A stretch of 64,000 nt of DNA from Costus lasius. Lineage: Eukaryota > Streptophyta > Magnoliopsida > Zingiberales > Costaceae. Below, in pieces: positions 47,990 to 59,252 of the stretch (the first letter of the stretch is position 1; the number at the start of each line of letters is the position of its first letter). The position numbers were made by a program, and so were the translations under genes. The stretch is from the NCBI GenBank assembly GCA_027563935.2, contig JANVAS020000203.1, forward strand, positions 3,844,001 through 3,908,000, given 5' to 3'. The notes under the pieces are model-generated. The model did not search any database, was not told the DNA's origin, and saw nothing but the letters and a program-made list of their open reading frames with translations.

Positions 47990-49774
47990 TGTTAGGGAAT
48001 GCCGGGTGTAATTTAAAATTTTGCAGTCCCAGGACGCAGCGGAAGAAACATTACACCCGAAACACATTCCTTTCCCAAGGATCCATGCGAGAGAGAAGAC
48101 ACAAGGATGTGTTAGAGATGTACCTCTTTTGCTTGTTTAGATGTCGAAGCCATGTTGAAGGCGCCCATGTGTTCGCCCTCTACAAGTATCCACGCGCCGA
48201 CTCCTTGATCGTTGCTCCCTTCCACGCTCGGTGCTAGCCTCGGGAAGAGAATCGAGCCTTATGGTATCTTTACTTCTCTTGCGCCACCTCCAAGATGAAA
48301 GCGCCAAGAGGAGATGAGGAGGAAGATGATGCCGCCAAGTTGCTTCCTTTCTTCTTCTTTGCTTGCGCCACCTTCAAGCAAGGTGCGCCTATGGCCAAGG
48401 AAGGGAGAGAGCTTGTGGCAAGGAGATGCCACCAAGCACTAAGAGTCCTTGCACCAAGAAGAGAGGGAGAGGAAGAACTTGCGGCTCCAAGGAAGAAGTT
48501 TGCGCCAAGCCTTATTTACTTTCGCCCCTTACACTCCAAGTCTCTCTAAGAGATATGTCACCCCTCCTATATATTGTCCACACGAATCAACCTCTTAGTG
48601 GGGCGACAAGGGTCCTATTAATAGGACAAGGGGCGGTTATGGCAATGGCTAGGATTATGCCAAGTGGGCAGCTAGGATAAAGGAGTCTTGAGGTAAAGAA
48701 AGTCTCCAAGACTTTACCATAAACCTCATTCAACCTATCCTAATTTGCCCAATGGCCATATCAGCCCAAGACATGCCTTAGAGGCATTCTTTCCATCCAA
48801 GGAGAAGGGCTAGGCGCAACATGCATGAGGAATTCGGCTAGGGTAGTGTCTTGGGAGAAACTAGGGTTTGAGGTAAGGTAAGTCTCCAAGATATTACCAT
48901 ATACCTCTTCCTTATGTCCATATGCGCCTAGGAACTTCCCATAAAAGTTCTCAAGCCATATCAGCCCCAAGACTTGCCTTAGAGGCAAGCATTCCATCCA
49001 AGGAAGAAGGGCTAGGCGCCCTTTACTTCCATAATGAAGCAAAGGCGCCTCCCTCACCCCATTATGCCCCTAGGCGCCAATGGGGTGAGAATTCTCCTCA
49101 TTATACCCTTTTAAGCCAATTCCTCTTCATGACAACTAATTATTGGGCCTCATTGGATAATGAACTAGCCCAAACTTCATGGTATGGGTTGATTAAGCCA
49201 TTGGATCCAATCCAATGCAACCCTAATCCAAATGTGACCAATCTAGGTCAATTTTGGGTCAACCTGCCAAAAATGAAGTTTGGCTCTAATAACTTTCTTC
49301 CAACTCATCAGGCCCATTGGCGCTGATGAAATCTTCCAAATTGATCCAAGTTATCCAATAACTTGATCCTAAGGCTTCTGAATAAAGCAACGTCAAGAGT
49401 CTATTGCGTGTGACCCCGTAGGATCCATATGACGATGGCAATGATGTAAACATCATAAATAGTGAGGGGTATCTAGCAACACATCACTACTACCCATGTC
49501 ATAGGACTTAAGTCATTATGGCAACAACTCCTAACAAGCAACGAGGATTCCTATTGCATTACAGATCCCTTTGCCTAAGCTGATATCCTGCCATTGGATT
49601 AGTCTTAAGTTTATTATCCAATGCATTGGTCATGACTCAACAAGTGTGGCCACACTTTCCTGTCATGCACCAATAAGGTGGGGCGCCCCGAGTGGATATC
49701 ATGCTTCCAATAAGGAAGGGGCAAATCCTACTATTGGTCATTCATGTCTCTACATGACTTATGACATGCCCAAT
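47990..49774 (-). repeat. Copia-0: interrupted LTR (1785 bp present)
   Basis: It starts TGTTAGGGAATGCCGGG and aligns nearly base for base in length with 49775-51558. It breaks off after ATGCCCAAT, where the next LTR begins. The remaining ~470 bp should lie to the right of the window. The substitutions relative to Copia-1 show they are different insertions of one family. Confidence 0.85.
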
Positions 49775-52031
49775 TGTTGGGGAATGCCGGGTGTAATTTA
49801 AAATTTTTGCAGTCCCAGGACGCAGCGGAAGAAGCATTACACCCGAAACACATTCCTTTCCCAAGGATCCATACGAGAGAGAGAACACAAGGATGTGTTA
49901 GGGTTAGTACCTCTATTGCTTGTTAGGATGAAGGTGCCAAGTTGAAGACGCTCAAATGCTCGTCCTCTACAAGTATCCACGCGTCGACTCCTTGATCGTT
50001 GCTCCCTTCCACGCTTGGTACTAGCCTCGGGAAGAGAATCAAGCCTTCACCTCACTTGCGCCACTTCAAAAGAACTTGCGCCAAGGAGGGGATAAGGAAG
50101 ATGCCGCCAAGGGCTTCCCCTTCCTTCTTTGCTTGCGCCACCTCCAAGGTGCGCCTATGGTCAAGGAACGAAGAGGGCTTGTGGCAAGAATACGCCACCA
50201 AGCACAAAGACTCCTTGCGCAAAGAAGAGATAGAGAAGAAGATCTGGCGGTTACAAGAAGGAAGAAGGTTGCGCTCTTAGATGAAGAAGGAGAGCTCCAA
50301 GCTCTCAAGTTGTCGCCTCCTTAAACCTCCACGCCTCCTTGTGTATGAGACTCCACGTCTTCAAGAGAGCCCACCCAAGAGGGGGCGACAATGGGTCCTA
50401 TAAATAGGACTAGAGGCGACTAGGGCAATGGCTAGGATCATGCCAAGTGGGCGGCTAGGATAAAGGAGTCTTGAGGTAAGGAAAGTCTCCAAGACTTTAC
50501 CATAAACCTCATTCAACCTATCCTAATTTGCCCAATGGCCATATCAGCCCAAGACATGCCTTAGGGGCATGTATTCCATCTAAGGAAAAGGGCTAGGCGC
50601 AACAAGCATGAGGAATTCGACTAGGGTGGTGTCTTGGGAGAAATTAGGGTTTGAGGTAAGGTAAGTCTCCAAGACATTACCATATACCTTACCCTACTAT
50701 CCATATGCGCCCAAGCTCTTTCCAAAAGAGCCATCAAGCCATATCAGCCCCAAGACTTTCCTTAGAGGCAAGATACCATCAAAGGATGAAGGGGGAGGCG
50801 CCACTTCCTTCCAAAGGAAGCAATTTATGCCACCCATACCCCATTATGCCCCTAGGCGCCAATGGGGTTGGGTTTCTCCCCATTATACCCTTTAAGCCAA
50901 TTCCCTCTTCATGACAACTTATTATTGGGCCTCATTGGATAATGAGCTAGCCCAAACTTCATGATATGGGTTGATTAAGCCATTGGATCCAATCCAATGC
51001 AACCCTAATCCAAATGTGACCAATCTAGGTCAATTTCGGGTCAACCTGCCAAAAATAAAGTTTGACTCCAATAACTTTCTTCCAACTCATCAGGCCCATT
51101 GGCGCTGATGAAATCTTCCAAATTGATCCAAGTTATCCAATAACTTGATCATAAGGCTTCTGATTAAAGCAACGTCAAGAGTCTATTGCGTGTGACCCCG
51201 TAGGATCCATATGACGATGGCAATGATGTAAACATCATAAGTAGTGAGGGGTATCTAGCAACACATCACTACTACCCATGTCATAGGACTTAAGTCATTA
51301 TGGCAACAACTCCTAACAAGCAACGAGGATTCCTATTGCATTATAGATCCTTTTGCCTAAACTGATATCCTGCCATTGGATTAGTCTCAAGTTTATTATC
51401 CAATGCATTGGTCATGATTCAACAAGTGTGGCCACACTCTCCTGTCATGCACCAATAAGGTGGGGCACCCCGAGGTGGATATCATGCTTCCTCAGAAGGA
51501 AGGGGCAAATCCTACTATTGGTCATCCATGTCTCTACGTGACTTATGACATGCCCAATGACAGTCGTTTTGGTCTCCCCGTTACGGAGAGACGTAAGACT
51601 GTATTAAAGCATACCCATCATCAAATCTAGACATGAATATCTCAAGTCTAAGAATCAATGCAAAACTTCTTGCATGTGAGATTGACTTGTTGACTAGACA
51701 AGTCAATCCTCACGGTGGATCACTCCAGTGCATCCAATGCACCTGTATGTCTGCGTTACTGTGCCCCGCACCTAACCAGCCCATACACCAGTCTCATATG
51801 TACCAAAGCTGTCCCATATCTGCTAAGGTACCTTGTCTGGGGATAGCTTATGAGAATGGATCCAATCCAAACTCCTGGGATATTATTTATGCAACTGAAT
51901 ACATCAACGCAGGTAGAGAAGTCTGCATAATAACGACCATGCCTATATAAAGAGTAATAGTTCTATCAAAGTACATTCAACCAATGCCTGACCATGTCCA
52001 TACATTGGTCTTAAGGGCATATACACCAACA
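49775..52031 (-). repeat. Copia-1 3' LTR (2257 bp)
   Basis: It starts TGTTGGGGAATGCC and ends CACCAACA. The polypurine tract lies just outside at 52032. It inserted into Copia-0 after CCAAT, which is the predicted target duplication. A TATA-like CTATTTATAGGA on the minus strand lies near 50,400. The block around 51,244 shares sequence with the Copia-2 LTR. Confidence 0.88.
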
Positions 52032-52046
52032 ATCTCCCACTTGCAC
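52032..52046 (-). promoter_or_regulatory. polypurine tract of Copia-1
   Basis: The minus strand reads GTGCAAGTGGGAGAT directly before the LTR, the same tract as in Copia-2 (60593-60607). Confidence 0.85.
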
Positions 52047-53408
52047 TAAGACCAAGGACAACTGGTGCTTAGTCAGTTCCAATGTCTCTAGTATGACCTA
52101 TTTAGCTTCCGCTGCGCCAGAGGCTATGTCAGTGGGTTTTTCCAGATTGCTTTCTGTGTTTATTTTAGCTAATTTAAATCATCATCTTTATCCATGATCT
52201 CTAAGATCAGATGATATCGCTGCAGTACATACTTGAGTGCTAAGTTCCTTTACACATGCTTATGGCCCCAGTAAGAACTATACTGGACCATCAAGCACCA
52301 GGAACTAAATCAAGTTCAAATGAATGAAGCTGCTTCCTTGGCTGCCACAAGAAGCTGCAATGTACTCAGCCTTATTTGTAGAATTTTGCCACTATGGTTT
52401 GCATAATGCTCTTTCAGCACACAACACCACATCAAGGCAAAGCGCAAATCCTGGCTGTGAACGATAGTCATTAGACTGGAACGAAGTGTCAGTGTACCCC
52501 TGTACACAAAGTTCTTCCTGTCTATCACAGACTAAAATTCAATCATTTATACTTCCCAAGTACGAAGGGTTGCTTTCACAGCTATCCAGTGTATGAACAC
52601 TAGGATTAGATTGAAACTTGCTGGCATTGCTCCAAGCATTCGCCACACATAGTCTTGTGCCAGTTGCACAAAACATGATCTATCCTATACCCAATGTACT
52701 AGGATTATAGATTCATGTTATCTCTCTCCTGCTGTGTCAAAAACATTGCATCATGGAGAGAATCAGACTATGTCTCTCTGGAAGGTATCATCCTTTGGAA
52801 TGATCCAATATGAACCTCTCCAGAATCTCTTGGATGAACGTAGATTGACTAAAGGGCAATGATTTTCTTGGATCCCTTTTGATCCACATGCCTAGAATGT
52901 AGGATGCATTCCCTAGGTCATTCTTCTCGAAATACATACCAAGCCTGTACTTCACCGCGTGAAGAGCTGGGATGTCATTTCATGTGAGGAGAATATCGTC
53001 AATCAATTAGAACAAGAAACATTATGATGCTCCCACTGATCTTCTTGTAAACACAGGATACTTGTATAATACCATACATATCTTTATGGCGACTGTATGA
53101 AAATATTTTGGCTATTTCCATCTAGACATCCTCTTCCAGACGTCCATTAAGAAAAGCAATTTTCATAACAACACGCTATAATAGAACATGCAATTATAAC
53201 CAGTAGATACCTAATGGACTCAAACAAAGCTATCGGTGAAAAATTTCATCACTATCCACCTAGTGGACTTATCCGAAATTTCATTCACAATGTTACCTTT
53301 CATGTCTATCTTCCAAGAAGATCCACATACAGCCTCTGGGTGTTACCCCTTTGGCGGCTCAATCAAGTCCCACACTTGATTAGCAGACATGGAGTCCATT
53401 ATGGTTCT
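52047..53408 (-). pseudogene. Copia-1 reverse transcriptase and RNase H remnant
   Basis: In minus-strand order: the start of reverse transcriptase (MDSMSANQVWDL at about 53,370-53,405), the catalytic region with the YVDD box reduced to I-D-stop (about 53,000), and RNase H with YTDTSFQSNDYRSQPGF and KAEYIAAS (52,316-52,528). Stops and shifts occur throughout. It is cut at 53409 by Copia-2, so gag, protease and integrase should lie beyond the right edge of the window. Confidence 0.8.
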
Positions 53409-55067
53409 TGTTGGGGTATGCCCTTAAGGCTAATGTTTGAGGCCTTGGGATTATATCAGTATCATGTATAAACTCTATGTTTATAATGGCAATGGTTGTT
53501 ATTCAGGTTGTTACATCATCTGCTGCAATATGTATACTTCTGAATAATGTCTCAATGCTGTTCAGCTTGGCTGACATGCAGTATTGTCCTTAGTCGAGAT
53601 ATCTTGGTGAACATGAGACAGCCTTGATATGATTGAGACTAATATGTGTTCTAATCTTATAGGATGCTTCGAGCATGGAATAAGATGTAGACTCATGGGT
53701 ACATTGGATGTACTGGACAGACCCTACTTAGGATATTCAATTGCTTGTCACAATGTGAATAATCCTTATATGCAAACAAGTGGCATATTTCCTCTGACTT
53801 GAGATCACTTGTGTTTCTAAATGATGATTGGCATTGTTTTGAGGTAGTTCAATATCATTTGAAACATAATGGTTATAGACTATCTTGGATGATGAGCATG
53901 AGTCATGTTAGGGCACTAGTGATAGATATAGGATTGCCGTCTCCTTGTTTGGAGTGTGATGTTCTATAGGGGCCCCCTGTATGAGATGATTGAGAAAGTG
54001 TATGGCCATACCCGGATGACTATGTTCATCTGATCTAATCATTCTCATCATATTGGAATTACAGGCTTGACACGCTTGTCCAATAAGAACATTTAGTGGC
54101 AAAGGAAACATATATGTCAAGTGACTTAGGTTCACACTTGTGCTGTGGTTTGGGTGTAGTCTTGGAAGACTCTTTCCTTTATATCGGGAGACAGTGATGT
54201 GTTGCTAGATACCCCTCACTGATCGTGATAACGTAAGTTATCGTTACCGACATTTAAAGGAAACCCTTAGGGTCGCACAATTTGATGATATGGCTTACTT
54301 AAGTCAGATCGTGTGGACTGAATTATTCTGGTTCAGTTTAAAGGAGTTTAAACTCTGATTGGAAGTGAGATCTGGTCTGATCATGTTTGATTGATTAGGG
54401 CTTGAGATCGGTAAGCTTCGATCGAGAGATTTGATGCTAGATCGATGAGATCAAGAGCATCAAGAGATGAATGGTTAGATCTTAAGCATTATGGCTCAAT
54501 TTGATCTAGATCAATGCTTGGTCTAATTTGGTCCTTGAACCAAATTTAATTGAACCGGCTCATCACATGAGCGCATGGTTCAAAGGAGAAGAAGTGGTGA
54601 TCGGTTCACTTGGAGTGAACGCATAAACGTTAAGTGCTTTCTATATTTGGAAGTTGGCGTTCCAAATTAGATGCACGCCTCCACGTTCAAGGGGAGCGTT
54701 TTTGTCTCGTCGCCCACCTTCTTCTCTCGCCATTCCTCTTGTCTTGCGAGAGAGACTTCACGCCAAGGGCATCTCATTCTCCACACACGCGATCAGGAGA
54801 CTTGGAGAACTTTGCTAGCACAAAGATCAACAAGGAGTAGGCGATCATACATCTTGTGTGCGCACGCTTTGGAGGAGAGCCACATCGCCCTCTTGCTTCC
54901 AAGTCGCCATCCAAGAAATGGCATTGGTATGTTTGTGTTTGATCTATACAAGTTCATGAAGTTGATCATATATTCATGCATCCGATTCCTTAGAAACCCT
55001 TGCTTCCGCTATACAAAATATTCTAGATGCGCATATTAGGGTTTCGCCCCCCCTTTGGGAACCTTCA
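53409..55067 (+). repeat. Copia-2 5' LTR (1659 bp)
   Basis: It runs from TGTTGGGGTATGCCC to ACCTTCA, with TG...CA ends, immediately before the PBS. Short open frames inside are accidental. It is duplicated at 60608-62266. Confidence 0.92.
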
Positions 55068-55069
55068 AT

Positions 55070-55081
55070 TGGTATCAGAGC
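55070..55081 (+). promoter_or_regulatory. primer binding site of Copia-2
   Basis: TGGTATCAGAGC is complementary to the 3' end of initiator tRNA-Met. It lies two bases after the LTR. Confidence 0.92.
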
Positions 55082-56672
55082 GCATGTTGCTATGAATTAT
55101 ATGATTGCTTTTGTGATCCATGCTTGTGTTTATGAGTAGATCTATGATCATGCCGAAACCTACATGTTTGTAGCTTTTTCTTAAGTTTGCGCATGATGAT
55201 TGTTGGCGCTTGTTAAAGTGTTTTCTTAACTTTACATCTTGCGCGCTCCATCTAGATCTATATGCGCCTGCTATAAAACCTTAGACGGGTTATTAGGGTT
55301 GAAATCATCATCCAATCTAGACCCAACCGTCTGATCAGACTATCTGACAGCCTAGAAGGGTCGACCAGATGGCACCTATGCGCAAGCATCAGGTGGCTAT
55401 AGGTCGACTGCTGAAAGGCGTGTAGCGATGTCTGGTTAAGACAACCAGTGAACGCACATGAGTTAGGCCCGGGGTCACGCCCGCTTGCCAGAACTCATGA
55501 GTGTCGTTCAGCCCTTATCGCATGCATGGTTGACCATTAGGTCGACTCAAGTCGGTTATGACTTGGTGCATGCTAGGGCAGTGGGTCTGACTTGGTCTGA
55601 TGAGTGGATCCCTATTAATGGACCGTTGTAAGGTAGTAGGGCACCTAAGGAAATAAAATTGATGCCATGGGGATTTTCAAAAATTTTATTTTCTTATCTG
55701 GATCACATGTTGTTTGTATTACATGAATGATTGTCTATTTAATCTTATGTGGGCTGCCTAAATTTAATGTGTGATGTGCTGGGGCCTGCGTGCCTGGATT
55801 AAATATTGTAAATTATTATTGTGATCTGCGCATCACATTTTAATTAATTTATAAAGTGTAATTGACCTGCGAGTCAATCATGTCTAGATAGATTAAATTG
55901 TAATTTAATCAGACATGAGCACAGAGCACACTTGGCAGAGGCGCATGCAGCAAGTGGCTTCACCAGTGGGAGGTCCAGGGTTCGACTCTGGGACAGGCGC
56001 ATTTACCTGGTGGGCGCACCTGAGCTGCAGTGGGCGCTTGGGCCCTGGGTTGGGCCAGATGAGAAGATAAAAGGACCGTTAAAATCCAACGTTAAATATC
56101 AAGCACGATAGCCTTCTGACGCGAAACCTCACTGTTCTGACTATCGTTGGGGCCGTGTTGTACCCACTCAATGGGCACGCCCATCTATCTTCAGACGGTG
56201 TGTGATTACACCTGCGTGTTACAGGGAAGGGATTTATCGCTTCTCGTTGCTCAGCATAGCACCTGGTGGTCCAGGGAGTAGGTCGGGTCAGCTTGACCAT
56301 GTAGGCTACATATGTGGCGCATATGATAGCTATATGGAGGCAGCCATCTGTGGGATCAGAGACTGTGTTGTACCAACTCAGTTGGCACAGTCTGCTGGAT
56401 TGCCCAGATGAAGGGGAATCGCACGGGTTGGCGATTGGCAGGGATTGCCTACCAAAAATTAGTGCTTGTACTCTCTGTGCATCTTATCTCGCCTGAGCGG
56501 GACGCGGAGACCAAGTATGAAATCTGGATCCCATCTCACTAAAAGAGTTTCACTCTTTCGGACTGTTTTACTGGATTTTTCAGTCAGATAAAATAGTGAG
56601 AAAAGAATCATTCTTAAGTCCTGAATTGATTCTGACATTGATACTGACCTTGCTGTTCTTGCATTGTTGTAG
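55082..56672 (+). other. Copia-2 untranslated leader
   Basis: About 1.6 kb has no long open frame. A palindromic CCAGGGTTCGACTCTGG (55,976-55,992) includes a tRNA-type GGTTCGACT box. The leader ends in a pyrimidine-rich CTTGCTGTTCTTGCATTG and TTGTAG, which looks like a 3' splice site just before the gag frame. The first 238 bases with the PBS recur at 62267-62504. Confidence 0.7.
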
Positions 56673-59252
56673 ATTACTGCAGCAACGAACACCACAGCGT
56701 TCAATGTGCGATCCCTACTGGAAAGGGAGAAGTTTGCTGGGCCAAACTTCTCAGACTGGTACGAACACCTTAAGATTGTTCTTAAGGCTGAGAGGAAACT
56801 GTATGTCCTCGAGACGGCTATACCGCCTCAACCCGCTGCGAACGCCGCAAGGGCGGTTCGGGAAGCTTATGAAAAGCATGTCAATGATAGCATTGACGTC
56901 GCTTGCCTAATGCTAGCGTCTATGACGCCACAGCTGCAGCGTCAGCATGAGGATTTGTCAGCTATAGAAATTATAGCAAACCTCAAACTACTGTATGCTG
57001 CACAGGCAAGGACTGAACGCTATAATTTGACGAAACTTTTCTTTCAGAGCAAACTGACTGAAGGGAGTCCAGTAGGAGCTCACGTGCTCAAGATGATTGG
57101 GTACAAGGAGGCTCTAGAGAAACTGGGACATACCATCAATCAGGAGCTTGTTGTAGACATTATCCTGCAGTCTCTCCCGGCCTCTTTCGATCCATTCATC
57201 ATTAATTTTAATATGAACAAGATCGACTGTACGCCTGCGGAGTTACTGAACATGCTCTTGACTACTGAGCAAACTCAGTCTCGTGAGAAGGGAACGCCTT
57301 CATCCTCTGTCCTAATGGTTCCTTCAAGGAACAAGAAGAAGGGGAAGAAGGGCAAAGCCCCTGTCAAGAGCTACAACAAGGCTCTGAAGCAAAAGCTGAA
57401 GCGGTCGAAGGAATACAGATGTTTCCATTGTGGCCAGCTAGGTCACTGGAAAAAGGACTGTAAAGCGCTCCAAGGAGAGAAGAAGGGAAGCAACTCTTTC
57501 GCTTCTGGCTCAGGTATTTACGTGACTGAACTCATGTTATCTTCTTCTATTTCATGGGTGTTAGACACTGCATGTGGAGTTCACATTTGTTCAAATGTAC
57601 AGGAACTCAAGAGAAGAAGACAGGTGGGACAGCATGAGGTGGACCTACGAGTAGGAAACGGGGCACGGGTTGCTACTGTTGCTGTAGGAGAATATCACAT
57701 CTCTTTACCATCTGGTCTTGTATTAGAACTGGACAATTGTTATTTTGTACCAAGCATAACTAAGAATATTATCTCTATTCCTGCTCTTGTCAGGAAAGGG
57801 TTTTCCTTTGAATGCAATATTTCAAAGTGTGTTATTTCTTATGATAATATTGTTTATGCTACTGGGTCAATTAACAACGGGTTATTCATGTTGGACATGG
57901 AATGTTCTATACAGCAAATTGATGTTAAGAAAGCCAAGTATGCTGATGACAGCACCTTGCTATGGCATAGTCGTTTAGGCCATATTAACAAGAAGCGCAT
58001 TAAGCGGTTGCATGATCATGGACTGCTGGGATCATTCTCCTATGAGGAGCTTGATACATGCCAAGCTTGTTTAATGGGTAAAATGATGAAGTCTCCTTTT
58101 TCTAATAAGGGTCAAAGGGCTTCAGGTTTACTTGACCTCATTCATAGTGATGTGTGTGGGCCATTTAGTAAACATGCCAGAGGTGGCTATTCATACTTCA
58201 TTACCTTTACTGATGATTTCAGTAGGTATGGTTATGTCTATCTAATGAGACATAAGAGTGAATCTTTTGACAAGTTCAAAGAGTTCAAAAATGAAGTACA
58301 AAATCAGCTAGGCCGAAATATCAAGGCACTTCGTTCAGATCGAGGTGGAGAATACTTGAGTCGAGAGTTTACTGACTATCTGAAGGAGTGTGGGATTATC
58401 TCACAGCTCACTCCGCCAGGAACACAGCAATGGAATGGTGTGTCCGAGAGGAGAAATAGAACCTTACTTGATATGGTTCGTTCAATGATGAGTCAGGCTA
58501 CTCTACCTTACTCCTTTTGGGGATTTGCACTGGAAACAGCTGCAAAGGTACTAAACCGAGTGCCATCCAAGGCCGTTTCAAAGATGCCATATGAGTTATG
58601 GTATGGGAAACAGCCGAGCTTGACATTTATCAAGATCTGGGGTTGCGAGGCTTATGTCAAAAAGCTCGCCTCTGGGAAACTAGAGAGCAGATCTGAGAAA
58701 TGTATCTTTGTCGGTTACCCTAAAGAAACTAAGGGTTATTATTTCTACGATCCTAAAGGGAACAAAGTATTTGTTGCTCGGACGACTATTTTTCTTGAGA
58801 AGGAATTTCTTCTGCAAGAAGCCAGTGGGAGAGAAATAAACCTGGATGAGAATCCAGAAGAAGGACAAAGTAGTCAAGTGCAATTGGATGAGCCTGAGCC
58901 AGTAGAACAGGTTATTGAACAACCTGAGGCTCAGATATCACGGGAACCGCGAAGATCGGGAAGGATCCGTCGACAGCCTGAGTGCTATGACGGAGTCTAC
59001 ATCATTGATGATGAACCCCTCACTTATGCGGATGCGGTCAGTGGACCGAAATCAGCAGGATGGCTTGAAGCTATGCGAGCCGAGATGGACTCCATGTCAG
59101 ATAACCAAGTCTGGGATTTGGTTGATCCGCCTCCGGGAGTAATCCCTATAGGCTATAAGTGGATCTTCAAGAAGAAGATAGACATGGATGGTAACGTGGT
59201 TACCTATAAAGGCAGGCTAGTTGCGAAAGGTTTCAAACAAATCTACGGATAG
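56673..59252 (+). CDS. Copia-2 polyprotein part 1: gag, protease, integrase, start of reverse transcriptase
   Basis: The frame is open from the stop at 56670-56672. It has no in-frame ATG before gag; numbering residues from GTG at 56706 gives 848. Gag occupies about 1-270 with a knuckle CFHCGQLGHWKKDC at 239-252. The protease has Asp287 in VLDTACGVHIC, with DTA instead of the usual DTG/DSG. The integrase zinc finger starts at His421 (WHSRLGHI) and C-x2-C (CQAC). The integrase triad is Asp482, Asp545 and Glu581, a D-x35-E spacing. Reverse transcriptase begins near 770 and the frame stops after KGFKQIYG by a one-base loss. Confidence 0.92.
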   Translation: MTAATNTTAFNVRSLLEREKFAGPNFSDWYEHLKIVLKAERKLYVLETAIPPQPAANAARAVREAYEKHVNDSIDVACLMLASMTPQLQRQHEDLSAIEIIANLKLLYAAQARTERYNLTKLFFQSKLTEGSPVGAHVLKMIGYKEALEKLGHTINQELVVDIILQSLPASFDPFIINFNMNKIDCTPAELLNMLLTTEQTQSREKGTPSSSVLMVPSRNKKKGKKGKAPVKSYNKALKQKLKRSKEYRCFHCGQLGHWKKDCKALQGEKKGSNSFASGSGIYVTELMLSSSISWVLDTACGVHICSNVQELKRRRQVGQHEVDLRVGNGARVATVAVGEYHISLPSGLVLELDNCYFVPSITKNIISIPALVRKGFSFECNISKCVISYDNIVYATGSINNGLFMLDMECSIQQIDVKKAKYADDSTLLWHSRLGHINKKRIKRLHDHGLLGSFSYEELDTCQACLMGKMMKSPFSNKGQRASGLLDLIHSDVCGPFSKHARGGYSYFITFTDDFSRYGYVYLMRHKSESFDKFKEFKNEVQNQLGRNIKALRSDRGGEYLSREFTDYLKECGIISQLTPPGTQQWNGVSERRNRTLLDMVRSMMSQATLPYSFWGFALETAAKVLNRVPSKAVSKMPYELWYGKQPSLTFIKIWGCEAYVKKLASGKLESRSEKCIFVGYPKETKGYYFYDPKGNKVFVARTTIFLEKEFLLQEASGREINLDENPEEGQSSQVQLDEPEPVEQVIEQPEAQISREPRRSGRIRRQPECYDGVYIIDDEPLTYADAVSGPKSAGWLEAMRAEMDSMSDNQVWDLVDPPPGVIPIGYKWIFKKKIDMDGNVVTYKGRLVAKGFKQIYG

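Noticed and set aside
54671..55039. 122-codon frame repeated at 61870-62238
   Set aside because: It is inside both Copia-2 LTRs and is identical by LTR duplication, not an independent gene.
55970..55995. tRNA gene in the Copia-2 leader
   Set aside because: A GGTTCGACT box is present within a short palindrome, but no cloverleaf can be built around it.
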